Origin: Clostridium beijerinckii
Lineage (GTDB): Bacteria > Bacillota > Clostridia > Clostridiales > Clostridiaceae
Direction of reading: 5' to 3'
DNA length: 64,000 nt
Assembly: GCF_036699995.1 (NCBI RefSeq)
Contig: NZ_CP144906.1
Coordinates: 1,302,001-1,366,000, forward strand
The translations under genes were made by a program, and so were the position numbers. The notes below the pieces were generated by a model. That model was not told where the DNA came from, ran no database searches, and saw only the letters and a list, made by a program, of their open reading frames with translations. This document shows positions 8,403 to 16,139 of the stretch, one piece after another. Position 1 is the first letter of the stretch. The number at the start of each line of letters is the position of its first letter.

Positions 8403-9647
8403 GTGAGACCATTAGCTGATTTGATGAGACCTAATAAATTAGAAGATTTTGTAGGTCAGCAGCATATATTAGGGCAAGGAAAGCCATTATATAACTTGAT
8501 AGCTGGAAAAAACATATGTAATTGCATATTTTACGGACCACCAGGAACTGGAAAAACAACTTTGGCGAATATAATGGCTAATTATGTAGATAAGAAATTT
8601 TATAAATTAAATGCAACAGTTGCATCAGTTAAGGATATTCAGGACATAACTAATAATATAGATAGCTTATTAAATTATAATGGAGTTGTTTTGTATATTG
8701 ATGAACTTCAACATTTTAACAAAAAGCAGCAGCAGGCATTGTTAGAATTTATAGAAGATGGAAGAATAACTTTGATTGCAAGTACAACTGAAAATCCATA
8801 TTTTGTTATACACAAAGCTATAATAAGCAGATGTAATATATTCTCTTTTAAGCCTCTAACTACAGGTGACATAATAGTTGGTCTTAAGAGGTCTATACAA
8901 AAGCTTATAGATGAAGGGATAGAAATAGAATATTCAGATGAGGCGCTGGAGTATATTGGAGAAATCTCTCAAGGTGATTATAGAAAGGCTTATAATATTT
9001 TAGAGCTGGCTGTAAACTCTCAGGTTAAGCAGGTTAGAGTTATTTCGAGCGAATATATTGAAAGTCTAGGCCAATCAAGTATGCGGGCTGATTCTAGTGG
9101 AGATGAATTTTATAATTTATTAAGTGCTCTTCAAAAAAGTATAAGGGGCAGTGACCCTAATGCAGCAGTACACTATCTAGCTAGATTGATTAAAGGAGGA
9201 AATCTAACTGCTATAATTAGAAGAATATCTGTTATTGCAGCAGAAGACATTGGTCTTGCATTTCCAAATGCATTATCTGTTGTTAATTCTGGAATAGAAC
9301 TTTCGCTAAAGGTTGGACTTCCGGAGGCAAGAATAATTCTTTCAGAAATAGTTGTATATTTAGCAACGCTTCCTAAATCTAATAGTGCATACTTAGCGAT
9401 AGATTCTGCTATGAGTGATCTAGAAAACATTAACTTTGGAGATGTTCCAATGCATTTAAAGGATGCTCATTACTCTGGAGCAGCAAACCTTGGTGTTGGT
9501 GGCTATAAATATCCTCATGATTATCCTAATCATTATGTAAAACAGAGTTATTTACCGCAAGAACTGCTTGGAAAGATTTATTATAATGAACAAAATAATA
9601 AATATGAAGAGAGTTTGAGGAAATACTGGGCAGAAATAAAAAAATAA
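8403..9647 (+). CDS. rarA: Replication-associated recombination ATPase RarA (MgsA)
   Basis: 414 residues, normal for the family. RarA is a clamp-loader-like AAA+ ATPase that acts at stalled replication forks. The N terminus (RPLADLMRPNKLEDFVGQ) is diagnostic. Walker A GPPGTGKT is at residues 45-52 and Walker B ends in Asp100-Glu101; the C-terminal half shows the helical tetramerisation region with the HLKDAHY and YKYPHDYP motifs. I start at GTG 8403, eight bases after AAAGGAG; the in-frame TTG at 8382 precedes that site. As in B. subtilis (yrvN-cymR-yrvO-trmU), it sits just upstream of the Rrf2 regulator and cysteine desulfurase genes. Confidence 0.95.
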   Translation: MRPLADLMRPNKLEDFVGQQHILGQGKPLYNLIAGKNICNCIFYGPPGTGKTTLANIMANYVDKKFYKLNATVASVKDIQDITNNIDSLLNYNGVVLYIDELQHFNKKQQQALLEFIEDGRITLIASTTENPYFVIHKAIISRCNIFSFKPLTTGDIIVGLKRSIQKLIDEGIEIEYSDEALEYIGEISQGDYRKAYNILELAVNSQVKQVRVISSEYIESLGQSSMRADSSGDEFYNLLSALQKSIRGSDPNAAVHYLARLIKGGNLTAIIRRISVIAAEDIGLAFPNALSVVNSGIELSLKVGLPEARIILSEIVVYLATLPKSNSAYLAIDSAMSDLENINFGDVPMHLKDAHYSGAANLGVGGYKYPHDYPNHYVKQSYLPQELLGKIYYNEQNNKYEESLRKYWAEIKK

Positions 9648-9660
9648 TAGCAATTATCGT

Positions 9661-9689
9661 TTGACAAAAGCCGAGTATTTTGGTAAGAT
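9661..9689 (+). promoter_or_regulatory. Sigma-A promoter of the isc operon
   Basis: TTGACA (9661-9666) and TAAGAT (9684-9689) are separated by 17 bases, close to the vegetative consensus. It lies about 80 bases upstream of iscR, leaving room for autoregulation by IscR around the transcription start. Confidence 0.75.
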
Positions 9690-9769
9690 ATAAGCGAATT
9701 TAATATATCTTTTATAATACTAGAAAAACAAAGAAATATCAACAAAAAACGAAAAGGGGTGAAGAAATA

Positions 9770-10222
9770 ATGAAACTTTCAACTAAAGGAAGATATGGAG
9801 TTAGAGCTATGGTTGACTTAGCATCTAATTATGGTGGTGCCCCCGTTTCAATAAAAACTATATCAAAGAGAGAAAATCTTTCGGAATACTATTTAGAACA
9901 GTTATTTAGCCCGCTTAGACGTGCTAATATGATTAGAAGTATAAGAGGTGCTCAAGGTGGATATGTTCTATGTAAACCGCCAAAAGACATAACGGTTGGC
10001 GATATTATGACTATTCTTGAAGGGCCAGTTGAGATAGCAGATTGTATTGATGGTGTTGAGTGCGATAGCTCGGATTGCTGTGCAACCAAAGCAGTTTGGG
10101 AGAAGATTAAAAGAAGCATAGACGATGTTATGAACTCAATTACATTACAAGATATACTTGATGATTATGAGACAATTAAAAACAATAAGAATAATATTAA
10201 GATAGTGGATAGGAGTGAATGA
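9770..10222 (+). CDS. iscR: Rrf2-family Fe-S cluster-sensing regulator IscR
   Basis: 150 residues. The Rrf2 winged-helix begins MKLSTKGRYGVRAMVDLA. Cysteines at 92, 98, 103 and 104 reproduce the spacing of the [2Fe-2S] ligands of E. coli IscR (92, 98, 104). That argues for an Fe-S sensor rather than the cysteine-free CymR that holds this position in Bacillus. It heads the operon with iscS, iscU and mnmA and probably represses it when cluster supply is adequate. AAAAGGGGTG lies before the ATG. Its 3' end abuts or overlaps the iscS start region. Confidence 0.9.
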   Translation: MKLSTKGRYGVRAMVDLASNYGGAPVSIKTISKRENLSEYYLEQLFSPLRRANMIRSIRGAQGGYVLCKPPKDITVGDIMTILEGPVEIADCIDGVECDSSDCCATKAVWEKIKRSIDDVMNSITLQDILDDYETIKNNKNNIKIVDRSE

Positions 10223-10224
10223 TT

Positions 10225-11406
10225 ATGAAGAACGTATATATGGATTATTCAGCTACAACTTATGTAAAGCCAGAAGTATTAGAAGAAATGCTTCCTTATT
10301 TTACTGAAAAGTTTGGTAACCCATCTTCATTTTATGGAATATCAAGAGAAACAAAAAGAGCTATAGATAAGGCAAGAGAACAGATAGCAGAGGCGTTAAA
10401 CTGTTTACCTGATGAAGTGTATTTTACAGGTGGCGGATCAGAGGCTGATAACTGGGCTATAAAAGGTATCGCATCAGCTCATAAGAATAAAGGAAACCAT
10501 ATAATAACAACTAAGATTGAGCACCATGCAGTTCTTCATACTTGTGAATACTTAGAGAAGAATGGTTTTGATGTTACATATTTAGATGTTGATGAAGAAG
10601 GTTTCATAAATTTAGATGACTTAAGAAATGCTATAACCGATAAGACAATTTTAGTAAGTATTATGTTTGCTAATAATGAAATAGGAACAATTCAACCTAT
10701 AAAAGAAATTGGAGAAATCTGTAGAGAAAAGAAAGTTTTCTTCCATACAGATGCAGTTCAGGCTGTTGGAAATGTTCCTGTTGATGTTAAAGAAATGAAT
10801 ATAGATATGTTATCACTTGCAGGTCATAAGATTTATGGACCAAAAGGTATTGGAGTTCTTTATATAAAGAAGGGAATTAAAATTGATAATTTAATTCACG
10901 GTGGAGCTCAAGAAAAGAATAGAAGAGCAGGTACAGAAAATATTGCTTCTATCGTTGGACTTGGTAAAGCTCTTGAACTTGCTACTAATAATTTGGAAGA
11001 GCATATGAAAAGATTAACTGCGTTAAGAGAAAAATTAATAGCTGGTTTACTTGAAGTTCCATACACTAAATTAAATGGACCAAGAGGAGATAAGAGACTT
11101 CCTGGAAATGTTAATGTATGTTTTAGATTTATTGAAGGTGAATCGATTTTATTATCATTAGATTTTAAAGGGGTTTGTGCATCAAGTGGTAGTGCTTGTA
11201 CTTCTGGTTCTTTAGATCCATCACATGTATTACTTGCAATTGGGCTTCCTCATGAAATTGCTCACGGATCATTAAGACTTAGTATGGGAGAAGGTTCAAC
11301 AGAAGAAGATGTAGATTATGTTCTTGAAGTTGTACCACCAATTATTGAAAGATTAAGAAATATGTCACCATTATGGGATGACTTTTTAAAGAAAGGGGAA
11401 AATTAA
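10225..11406 (+). CDS. iscS: Cysteine desulfurase IscS/NifS
   Basis: 393 residues. This PLP enzyme removes sulfur from cysteine as a persulfide for Fe-S cluster assembly and tRNA thiolation. Lys202 in GHKIYG binds PLP, and Cys325 in SGSACTSG is the persulfide cysteine on the mobile loop. AGGAG is nine bases before ATG 10225; an in-frame ATG at 10219, overlapping the iscR stop, is also possible but lies only three bases from the ribosome-binding site. It is followed by iscU after one base, then mnmA, so it should serve both the scaffold and the thiouridylase. Confidence 0.95.
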   Translation: MKNVYMDYSATTYVKPEVLEEMLPYFTEKFGNPSSFYGISRETKRAIDKAREQIAEALNCLPDEVYFTGGGSEADNWAIKGIASAHKNKGNHIITTKIEHHAVLHTCEYLEKNGFDVTYLDVDEEGFINLDDLRNAITDKTILVSIMFANNEIGTIQPIKEIGEICREKKVFFHTDAVQAVGNVPVDVKEMNIDMLSLAGHKIYGPKGIGVLYIKKGIKIDNLIHGGAQEKNRRAGTENIASIVGLGKALELATNNLEEHMKRLTALREKLIAGLLEVPYTKLNGPRGDKRLPGNVNVCFRFIEGESILLSLDFKGVCASSGSACTSGSLDPSHVLLAIGLPHEIAHGSLRLSMGEGSTEEDVDYVLEVVPPIIERLRNMSPLWDDFLKKGEN

Positions 11407-11407
11407 T

Positions 11408-11845
11408 ATGATATACAGTGAAAAAGTAATGGAACATTTCCAAAATCCAAGAAACGTTGGAGAAATAGTAGATGCAAATGGTGTAGGTGAAGTTGGAAAC
11501 GCTAAGTGTGGAGACATAATGAAAATCTACTTAAAAGTTGAAGATAATATCATTAAAGATGTTAAATTTAAGACTTTTGGATGTGGATCAGCTATTGCTT
11601 CATCATCAATGGCTACAGAATTAATTAAAGGGAAAACATTAGATGAAGCTTGGGAATTAACTAACAAAGCAGTTGCAGAAGCTTTAGATGGTCTTCCACC
11701 AGTAAAAATGCATTGTTCAGTTCTTGCAGAAGAAGCAATTCATAAAGCTATAAATGATTACAGAGCAAAAAATGGATTAGAAGTAATACCTATGGAAGAA
11801 CATAGTGATGAAGATCTACATGCGGCTGTACATGGAGAAGAGTAA
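11408..11845 (+). CDS. iscU: Fe-S cluster assembly scaffold IscU/NifU N-terminal type
   Basis: 145 residues. The three cluster ligands of the IscU scaffold are present at Cys34 (KCGD), Cys59 ([11 protein letters not shown]) and Cys103 (MHCS). IscU receives sulfur from IscS and iron, then passes the cluster to target proteins. The protein is the stand-alone IscU-like form, without the NifU ferredoxin or C-terminal domains. The operon carries no hscA, hscB, fdx or iscA, which is normal for Clostridium. An extra acidic/His-containing tail follows residue 125. Confidence 0.94.
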   Translation: MIYSEKVMEHFQNPRNVGEIVDANGVGEVGNAKCGDIMKIYLKVEDNIIKDVKFKTFGCGSAIASSSMATELIKGKTLDEAWELTNKAVAEALDGLPPVKMHCSVLAEEAIHKAINDYRAKNGLEVIPMEEHSDEDLHAAVHGEE

Positions 11846-11856
11846 TAGGTGAATTT

Positions 11857-12933
11857 ATGAAGAAAAAAGTTTTAGTAGGTATGAGTGGTGGTGTAGATAG
11901 TTCTGTTGCTGCATATTTATTAAAACAGCAGGGATATGACGTCATTGGTGCTACAATGCAGATTTGGCAGCACGATGAGGAATTTGAAGAAAGGGAAGGG
12001 GGCTGCTGCTCCCTTTCTGCTGTTGATGATGCAAGAAGAGTATGCGACAAACTTGATATACCATTTTATGTTTTAAATTTTAGAGATTATTTTAAGGAAA
12101 AAGTTATTGATAAATTTGTTCAAGAATACATAGACGGAAAAACTCCAAATCCTTGTATTGAATGTAATAAACATTTGAAGTTCGATGAACTTTTAAGAAG
12201 AGCAAGAGGTATAGGGGCAGATTATGTTGCTACTGGTCATTATGCTAAAATTGAGAAGCGAGATGATAGATATCTTTTAATCAGATCTGATGATGATAGA
12301 AAAGATCAAACGTACGCTTTATATAATTTTACACAAGATCAGTTAGAACATACATTAATGCCTTGTGGAGATTATGAAAAGACAAAAATAAGAGAAATAG
12401 CGAAGGAAATTGGTCTTGCTGTTCATAATAAAAAAGATAGTGAAGAAATATGCTTTATTTCTGATAATAATCATGGGAAATATATTTCAGAAGCAGAACC
12501 AGATAGAGTTAAACCAGGTAATTTTGTTGATAAGAGTGGTAATATACTCGGTCAGCATAAAGGAATTGTATATTACACTATTGGACAAAGAAAAGGACTT
12601 GGACTTTCACTTGGAAGGCCAGTATTTGTAACAAATATAAATGCAAAAACCAACGAAGTTGTACTGGGTTCTGAAGATGATATCTTCAAGACAGGATTAA
12701 TTGCAACTGATGTGAATTTTATTCCTTTTGATAAACTTGAAAAAGAAATAGAAGTTACAGCGAAAATTAGATATTCTGCAAGACCAGCGGAAGCGACTTT
12801 GATACCACTTCCAAATGGTAGAGTGAAAGTTATCTTTAAGGAAAAACAAAGAGCAATAACTAAAGGTCAGTCAGTTGTATTTTACGATGATGAAATAGTA
12901 GTTGGCGGCGGAATAATAGAAAGTATAATCTAA
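11857..12933 (+). CDS. mnmA: tRNA-specific 2-thiouridylase MnmA (TrmU)
   Basis: 358 residues. It makes s2U34 in Lys, Glu and Gln tRNAs. The N-terminal PP-loop SGGVDSS (residues 10-16) activates the base with ATP. Cys103 (in NPCIEC) and Cys199 (in EEICF) correspond to the catalytic pair of E. coli MnmA. The C-terminal beta-barrel ends with [13 protein letters not shown]. Being last in the isc operon places the sulfur acceptor beside its donor IscS. A strong terminator follows 30 bases after the stop. Confidence 0.95.
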   Translation: MKKKVLVGMSGGVDSSVAAYLLKQQGYDVIGATMQIWQHDEEFEEREGGCCSLSAVDDARRVCDKLDIPFYVLNFRDYFKEKVIDKFVQEYIDGKTPNPCIECNKHLKFDELLRRARGIGADYVATGHYAKIEKRDDRYLLIRSDDDRKDQTYALYNFTQDQLEHTLMPCGDYEKTKIREIAKEIGLAVHNKKDSEEICFISDNNHGKYISEAEPDRVKPGNFVDKSGNILGQHKGIVYYTIGQRKGLGLSLGRPVFVTNINAKTNEVVLGSEDDIFKTGLIATDVNFIPFDKLEKEIEVTAKIRYSARPAEATLIPLPNGRVKVIFKEKQRAITKGQSVVFYDDEIVVGGGIIESII

Positions 12934-12963
12934 AGAGTTATTGTAATTTAAATATATTTTAGG

Positions 12964-12994
12964 CTGAGAGTGCGTAAGTGCTCTCAGTTTTTTG
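12964..12994 (+). terminator. Rho-independent terminator of the isc-mnmA operon
   Basis: The CTGAGAG / CTCTCAG stem encloses a 10-base loop and is followed by TTTTTTG. The remainder of the gap to 13322 is mostly AT-rich. It holds one short GC-richer patch (about 13015-13085) that looks like a decayed coding or repeat remnant but is not identifiable. Confidence 0.88.
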
Positions 12995-13322
12995 TTTTGA
13001 GGTTGCAGAACATTTCAATGTGCGAGAAGCATACGGGCATTACAGCTAGCAAAAAGCTTTATAGGTTCAGAGCAAGGCGCGCGTTTTATGAGAGGATTAA
13101 CTATGTGATTTAGAATCAAAAAAGAACTTTCTAAGCAATTATTCTGATTTGATAATTGATAGAAATAATACTTAAAAATCAGTATAAATAGACAATGTAA
13201 GTGAATATGCATTAACAGCTAGAAGAGATAAAATATTTACCTATATTTTACATAATGGTATTAACTTATGAAGATATACTTGGTATAATATTTTTGAAAG
13301 TAAAAAATTGGAAGGCGATTTT

Positions 13323-13619
13323 TTGAACATCTTCAAGGCGTTAAAAAGATACGATGAACGTGGCTTTAATTCTAAAGGATTTCATAAAAATGGCACGAAA
13401 TATGACGAGTATGGATTTGATAAAAGAGGAATGCATAGAAATGGGACATATTATAATGAGGAAGGGTATGATAGAGAAGGATACGACAAAAAAGGCTATG
13501 ATAGAAAAGGATTTAATAGTGCTGGTTTTGACAAAGAAGGATATAACAAAAATGGATATAACATATTAGGCTACGACAGAGGTGGTGAATACTTAGAAGT
13601 AAGATATAAGTGGAAGTGA
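13323..13619 (+). CDS. Small protein of G-[YF]-[DN]-x-x repeats, unknown function
   Basis: 98 residues made almost entirely of about thirteen pentapeptide-like units G-[YF]-[DN]-[KRE]-[KEN], plus two longer GTxYxEEG-type variants. The start is TTG 13323 (NIFKALKRYDERG), seven bases after GGAAGG; an in-frame TTG at 13308 precedes that site. It has no signal peptide and no membrane segment, so the protein is cytosolic. Such aromatic/acidic glycine repeats occur in scattered bacterial and phage proteins with no established function. The repeats are diverged at DNA level. A terminator follows at 13705, so it is probably transcribed alone. Confidence 0.75.
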   Translation: MNIFKALKRYDERGFNSKGFHKNGTKYDEYGFDKRGMHRNGTYYNEEGYDREGYDKKGYDRKGFNSAGFDKEGYNKNGYNILGYDRGGEYLEVRYKWK

Positions 13620-13704
13620 TTGGAGTAAATATAAACTCGAATAGATTCAGTCAAATTTAGAGGATATTAAAATTTTATCTCAAAAATTTTGATTAATGGA
13701 ATTA

Positions 13705-13739
13705 AGTACTTGCTAAATATAGTAGGTACTATTTTTTTG
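13705..13739 (+). terminator. Rho-independent terminator
   Basis: AGTACTTGCTA pairs with TAGTAGGTACT (G-U pairs allowed) around a short AT loop, and seven T residues follow. It is placed to end the repeat-protein transcript. Confidence 0.75.
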
Positions 13740-13752
13740 TTCTCTAGCACTG

Positions 13753-13845
13753 CTCATGAAGACAAAGTATGATGAAAATATTGTTATTTTCGTAGGAACC
13801 CGCCCCATAGAGGCAAAGTCTTCACAAAGTATAATGGAAATTGTA
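13753..13845. repeat. Small inverted/direct repeat element
   Basis: TGAAGACAAAG near 13757 is mirrored by GCAAAGTCTTCA near 13820. Inside is the hairpin GATGAAAATA...TATTTTCG, and ACAAAGTATGATG is repeated as ACAAAGTATAATGG just beyond the right arm. It is noncoding and fills the middle of the 430-base gap 13620-14052. I found no second copy of it in the window. The rest of that gap is plain AT-rich sequence ending in TGGAGGTG for the next gene. Confidence 0.45.
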
Positions 13846-14052
13846 ATTTAGTACAAAATTATTGTATGGTAAATTATACATCTGAGCATATTAATATGAA
13901 TAATTTTCCTCTTATTGGAGACCATATCAAATGAACTAGATTTAGTTTGTTAACTATATTACTTATTTTAGAGAATATAGGGGGATACTACAGTGTATAG
14001 ATATAAGACAGACATAAGGACTTTCTATTAAAAATTATTTTGGAGGTGCACA

Positions 14053-14553
14053 ATGTTTAAAACTAGAGACTTCTATTTCAAGAAGGTTTATAACATTAAA
14101 GGCAAAAAGATTGGTATTGTAGAAGACTTATACATAGATTTCTTTTGGGGAAAGGTTGTGGGATTTAAAGTATCCAATAGCCATCTGTTCTCTAAAAATA
14201 ACTATATAGACATGGAAGATGTTATAGATGTAGGTGAAGATTTAATAATAGAAAATATAAAAAAAGGTGAGGGACTTACATTTAAAGAGATTAAGTATAT
14301 GGAAGTTATTGATACATTGGGGAATGTTAAAGGAGTTCTAGAGGATATTATAATAGATATACAAGATTATTCAATTAAAGCAATAGTTATAAGCTCAGGG
14401 TTAGTAGATAAAATGATAAAGGGTAAGCAAATTATTCTCTTAAATAGATGCATTCTCGGAGAAGAATATATATTATATACAGGAAATGAGGGAGTTATGT
14501 TTAAAACTTTACCTCATAATATGGATAGGCACAATGCAATTAAGAAAGCATAA
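14053..14553 (+). CDS. PRC-barrel domain protein
   Basis: 166 residues containing two PRC-barrel-like halves: residues 1-75 (KTRDFYFKKVYNIKGKKIGI) and about 80-150 (MEVIDTLGNVKGVLEDIIID). PRC-barrels are small beta domains used in photosynthetic reaction centres, RimM and many uncharacterised proteins, usually for binding partner molecules. TGGAGGTG precedes the ATG. The last 20 bases overlap the next gene, a membrane permease, implying co-expression. A second PRC-barrel gene occurs at 38349. The function is unknown. Confidence 0.82.
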   Translation: MFKTRDFYFKKVYNIKGKKIGIVEDLYIDFFWGKVVGFKVSNSHLFSKNNYIDMEDVIDVGEDLIIENIKKGEGLTFKEIKYMEVIDTLGNVKGVLEDIIIDIQDYSIKAIVISSGLVDKMIKGKQIILLNRCILGEEYILYTGNEGVMFKTLPHNMDRHNAIKKA

Positions 14554-15562
14554 AAAAGCAATTCTTCTAGGTATAACCCTATTATGCTTTATTAGCTTAA
14601 TATTAGCTTACATTTTTAACAAATCAATAAATTCAATAATAAATATTATTGTAGCATCTTTTATTTTAGCTTATACTTTGACTCCTATTAGGGATGGATT
14701 TGAGGCAAAATTTAGAATAAGTAAGAAAATATCTTCAATAGTAGTTATATTAATAATTATAGGTATTATAACTGCATGCATAATTGTTATAGTTCCTACG
14801 CTATTTAATGAGATATCCAATATAAGTAATATATTTGATAACGTAAGCAGCTTGCTAGAAGGGATGTTAAAAAAAAATAACTTGGATGACTTTTCTACCA
14901 CCAATGTAATTTATAATGAAATTTTAGAAAAAGGAAATGCTTTTTGGACAAATTTTTCAGAAAATGCAGTGGAAAATTTAATGAGCATTGGAGATAACGC
15001 AATGTCACTTGCAATTATACCTATTATGGTTTATTACTTTCTTTGCGATGGTAATAAAATATATAGTAAAATGCTGCTGTTATTACCAACTTCTAAAAGA
15101 GGGCTTACTAAAAAAATATTAAGCGATATTGATAGAGTGTTAACAAGATATATAGCAAGTCAGTTGATGCTTTCGGGATTGATAGGCGGATTAACTTTAA
15201 TATTATTATTAATATTGAAAGTAAAATTCCCTTTATGGATTTCAATACTAAATGCAATCTTAAACATAATACCTTACTTTGGACCTATTTTTGGTGCAGT
15301 TCCAGCGATAATAGTTGCACTTTTAGATTCTCCAATAAAGGCATTTTGGGTAATTGTAGGTATGTTCATAATTCAGCAGCTTGAAGGTGATATTTTATCT
15401 CCGAAAATAACAGGGGATAGCACAGAGATGCATCCATTTGTTATAATAATTTTATTACTTATAGGAGATAAATTTGGTGGATTTGTTGGGATGGTATTAG
15501 TAGTACCAATAGCTGTCATTATAAAAGTTTTATATGATGATATAAATTATTATCTGTTTTAG
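14534..15562 (+). CDS. AI-2E family (PerM-type) membrane transporter
   Basis: 342 residues with about seven or eight membrane segments: two close together at the N terminus, a soluble central region (about 85-150), then a C-terminal cluster containing the family motifs PIMVYYFL, PLWISILNAILNIIPYFGP and LSPKITGDSTEMHP. Family members include TqsA and Na+/H+ antiporter-like proteins; the substrate cannot be assigned. I start at ATG 14534 (QLRKHKKAILLG), 20 bases inside the upstream gene; the upstream in-frame residues would encode part of the other frame and lack a ribosome-binding site. Confidence 0.88.
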   Translation: MQLRKHKKAILLGITLLCFISLILAYIFNKSINSIINIIVASFILAYTLTPIRDGFEAKFRISKKISSIVVILIIIGIITACIIVIVPTLFNEISNISNIFDNVSSLLEGMLKKNNLDDFSTTNVIYNEILEKGNAFWTNFSENAVENLMSIGDNAMSLAIIPIMVYYFLCDGNKIYSKMLLLLPTSKRGLTKKILSDIDRVLTRYIASQLMLSGLIGGLTLILLLILKVKFPLWISILNAILNIIPYFGPIFGAVPAIIVALLDSPIKAFWVIVGMFIIQQLEGDILSPKITGDSTEMHPFVIIILLLIGDKFGGFVGMVLVVPIAVIIKVLYDDINYYLF

Positions 15563-15674
15563 ATTTTATATATATCTATAAAAAAGCTTATGCATTAGGG
15601 GATCACAAATAAAGTTGAATATTGACATAATTATCTATATGAAATATAATTTTGATGAAATAATTAAATATTAA

Positions 15675-15872
15675 GCGATGAATAGGATAAGTAAATTTAT
15701 CATAGTCATTTCAGAGAAAAAGTGGTTGGTGAAAACTTTTGGCTATATATTTTGAAGCTACCTAGGAGCTATAAATTACTAAGTGATGTATAAGTATATT
15801 ATACATAATTAGGGTGGTACCGCGGAATTCTAGCTTTCGTCCCTATATCTATTTGGGGAGAGAGCTTTTTTT
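15675..15872 (+). promoter_or_regulatory. T-box riboswitch, alanine specific
   Basis: The T-box core AGGGTGGTACCGCG is at 15811-15824. The Stem I segment (GCGATGAATAGGATAAGT and the CAGAGA...GGTTGGTGAAAA elements) leads to GAA-GCT-ACC at 15754-15762, where GCT (15757-15759) is the alanine specifier. A terminator follows: AGCTTTCGTCCC pairs with GGGGAGAGAGCT (15832-15865) and is followed by T7. Uncharged tRNA-Ala would bind the specifier and T-box and favour antitermination, raising alaS expression. Confidence 0.95.
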
Positions 15873-15887
15873 ATTTGGTAAATTATA

Positions 15888-16005
15888 CACCTATAAAAAG
15901 AGCAGCTATGCTGCAAATAAGAACTTTTCACCTATAAAAAGAGCAGCTATGCTGCAATACGGAACTTTTCTGCAATAAGGATATTTTCACATTTGAAAAG
16001 AGCAG
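15888..16005. repeat. Tandem repeat of family D between T-box and alaS
   Basis: Two near-identical 41-base units begin CACCTATAAAAAGAGCAGCT at 15888 and 15929, followed by a degenerate third unit to about 16005. Each contains the palindrome GCAGCTATGCTGC. Similar units occur at 39298-39330 and, inverted, at 48014-48036. They lie downstream of the T-box terminator and so are only present in antiterminated transcripts, in the long leader before alaS. Confidence 0.85.
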
Positions 16006-16139
16006 TGGTTCTACAATTAAAATCTTATGACTAATAATTATGAAATCTTAAATCTTCATAAGAAGAGTATAAACAATAAAAAGATATTCTCAATGGATAT
16101 CGGCGCCAACTGTTAACTAAAAAAATGGAGGAATAGTTT

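Noticed and set aside
11790..12050. Minus-strand open frame across the iscU-mnmA junction.
   Set aside because: It overlaps two well-supported plus-strand genes and has no independent support.
13015..13212. Minus-strand 65-codon open frame after mnmA.
   Set aside because: No ribosome-binding site, odd composition, and no recognisable similarity; the plus strand has a short GC-richer patch that may be a remnant but cannot be named.
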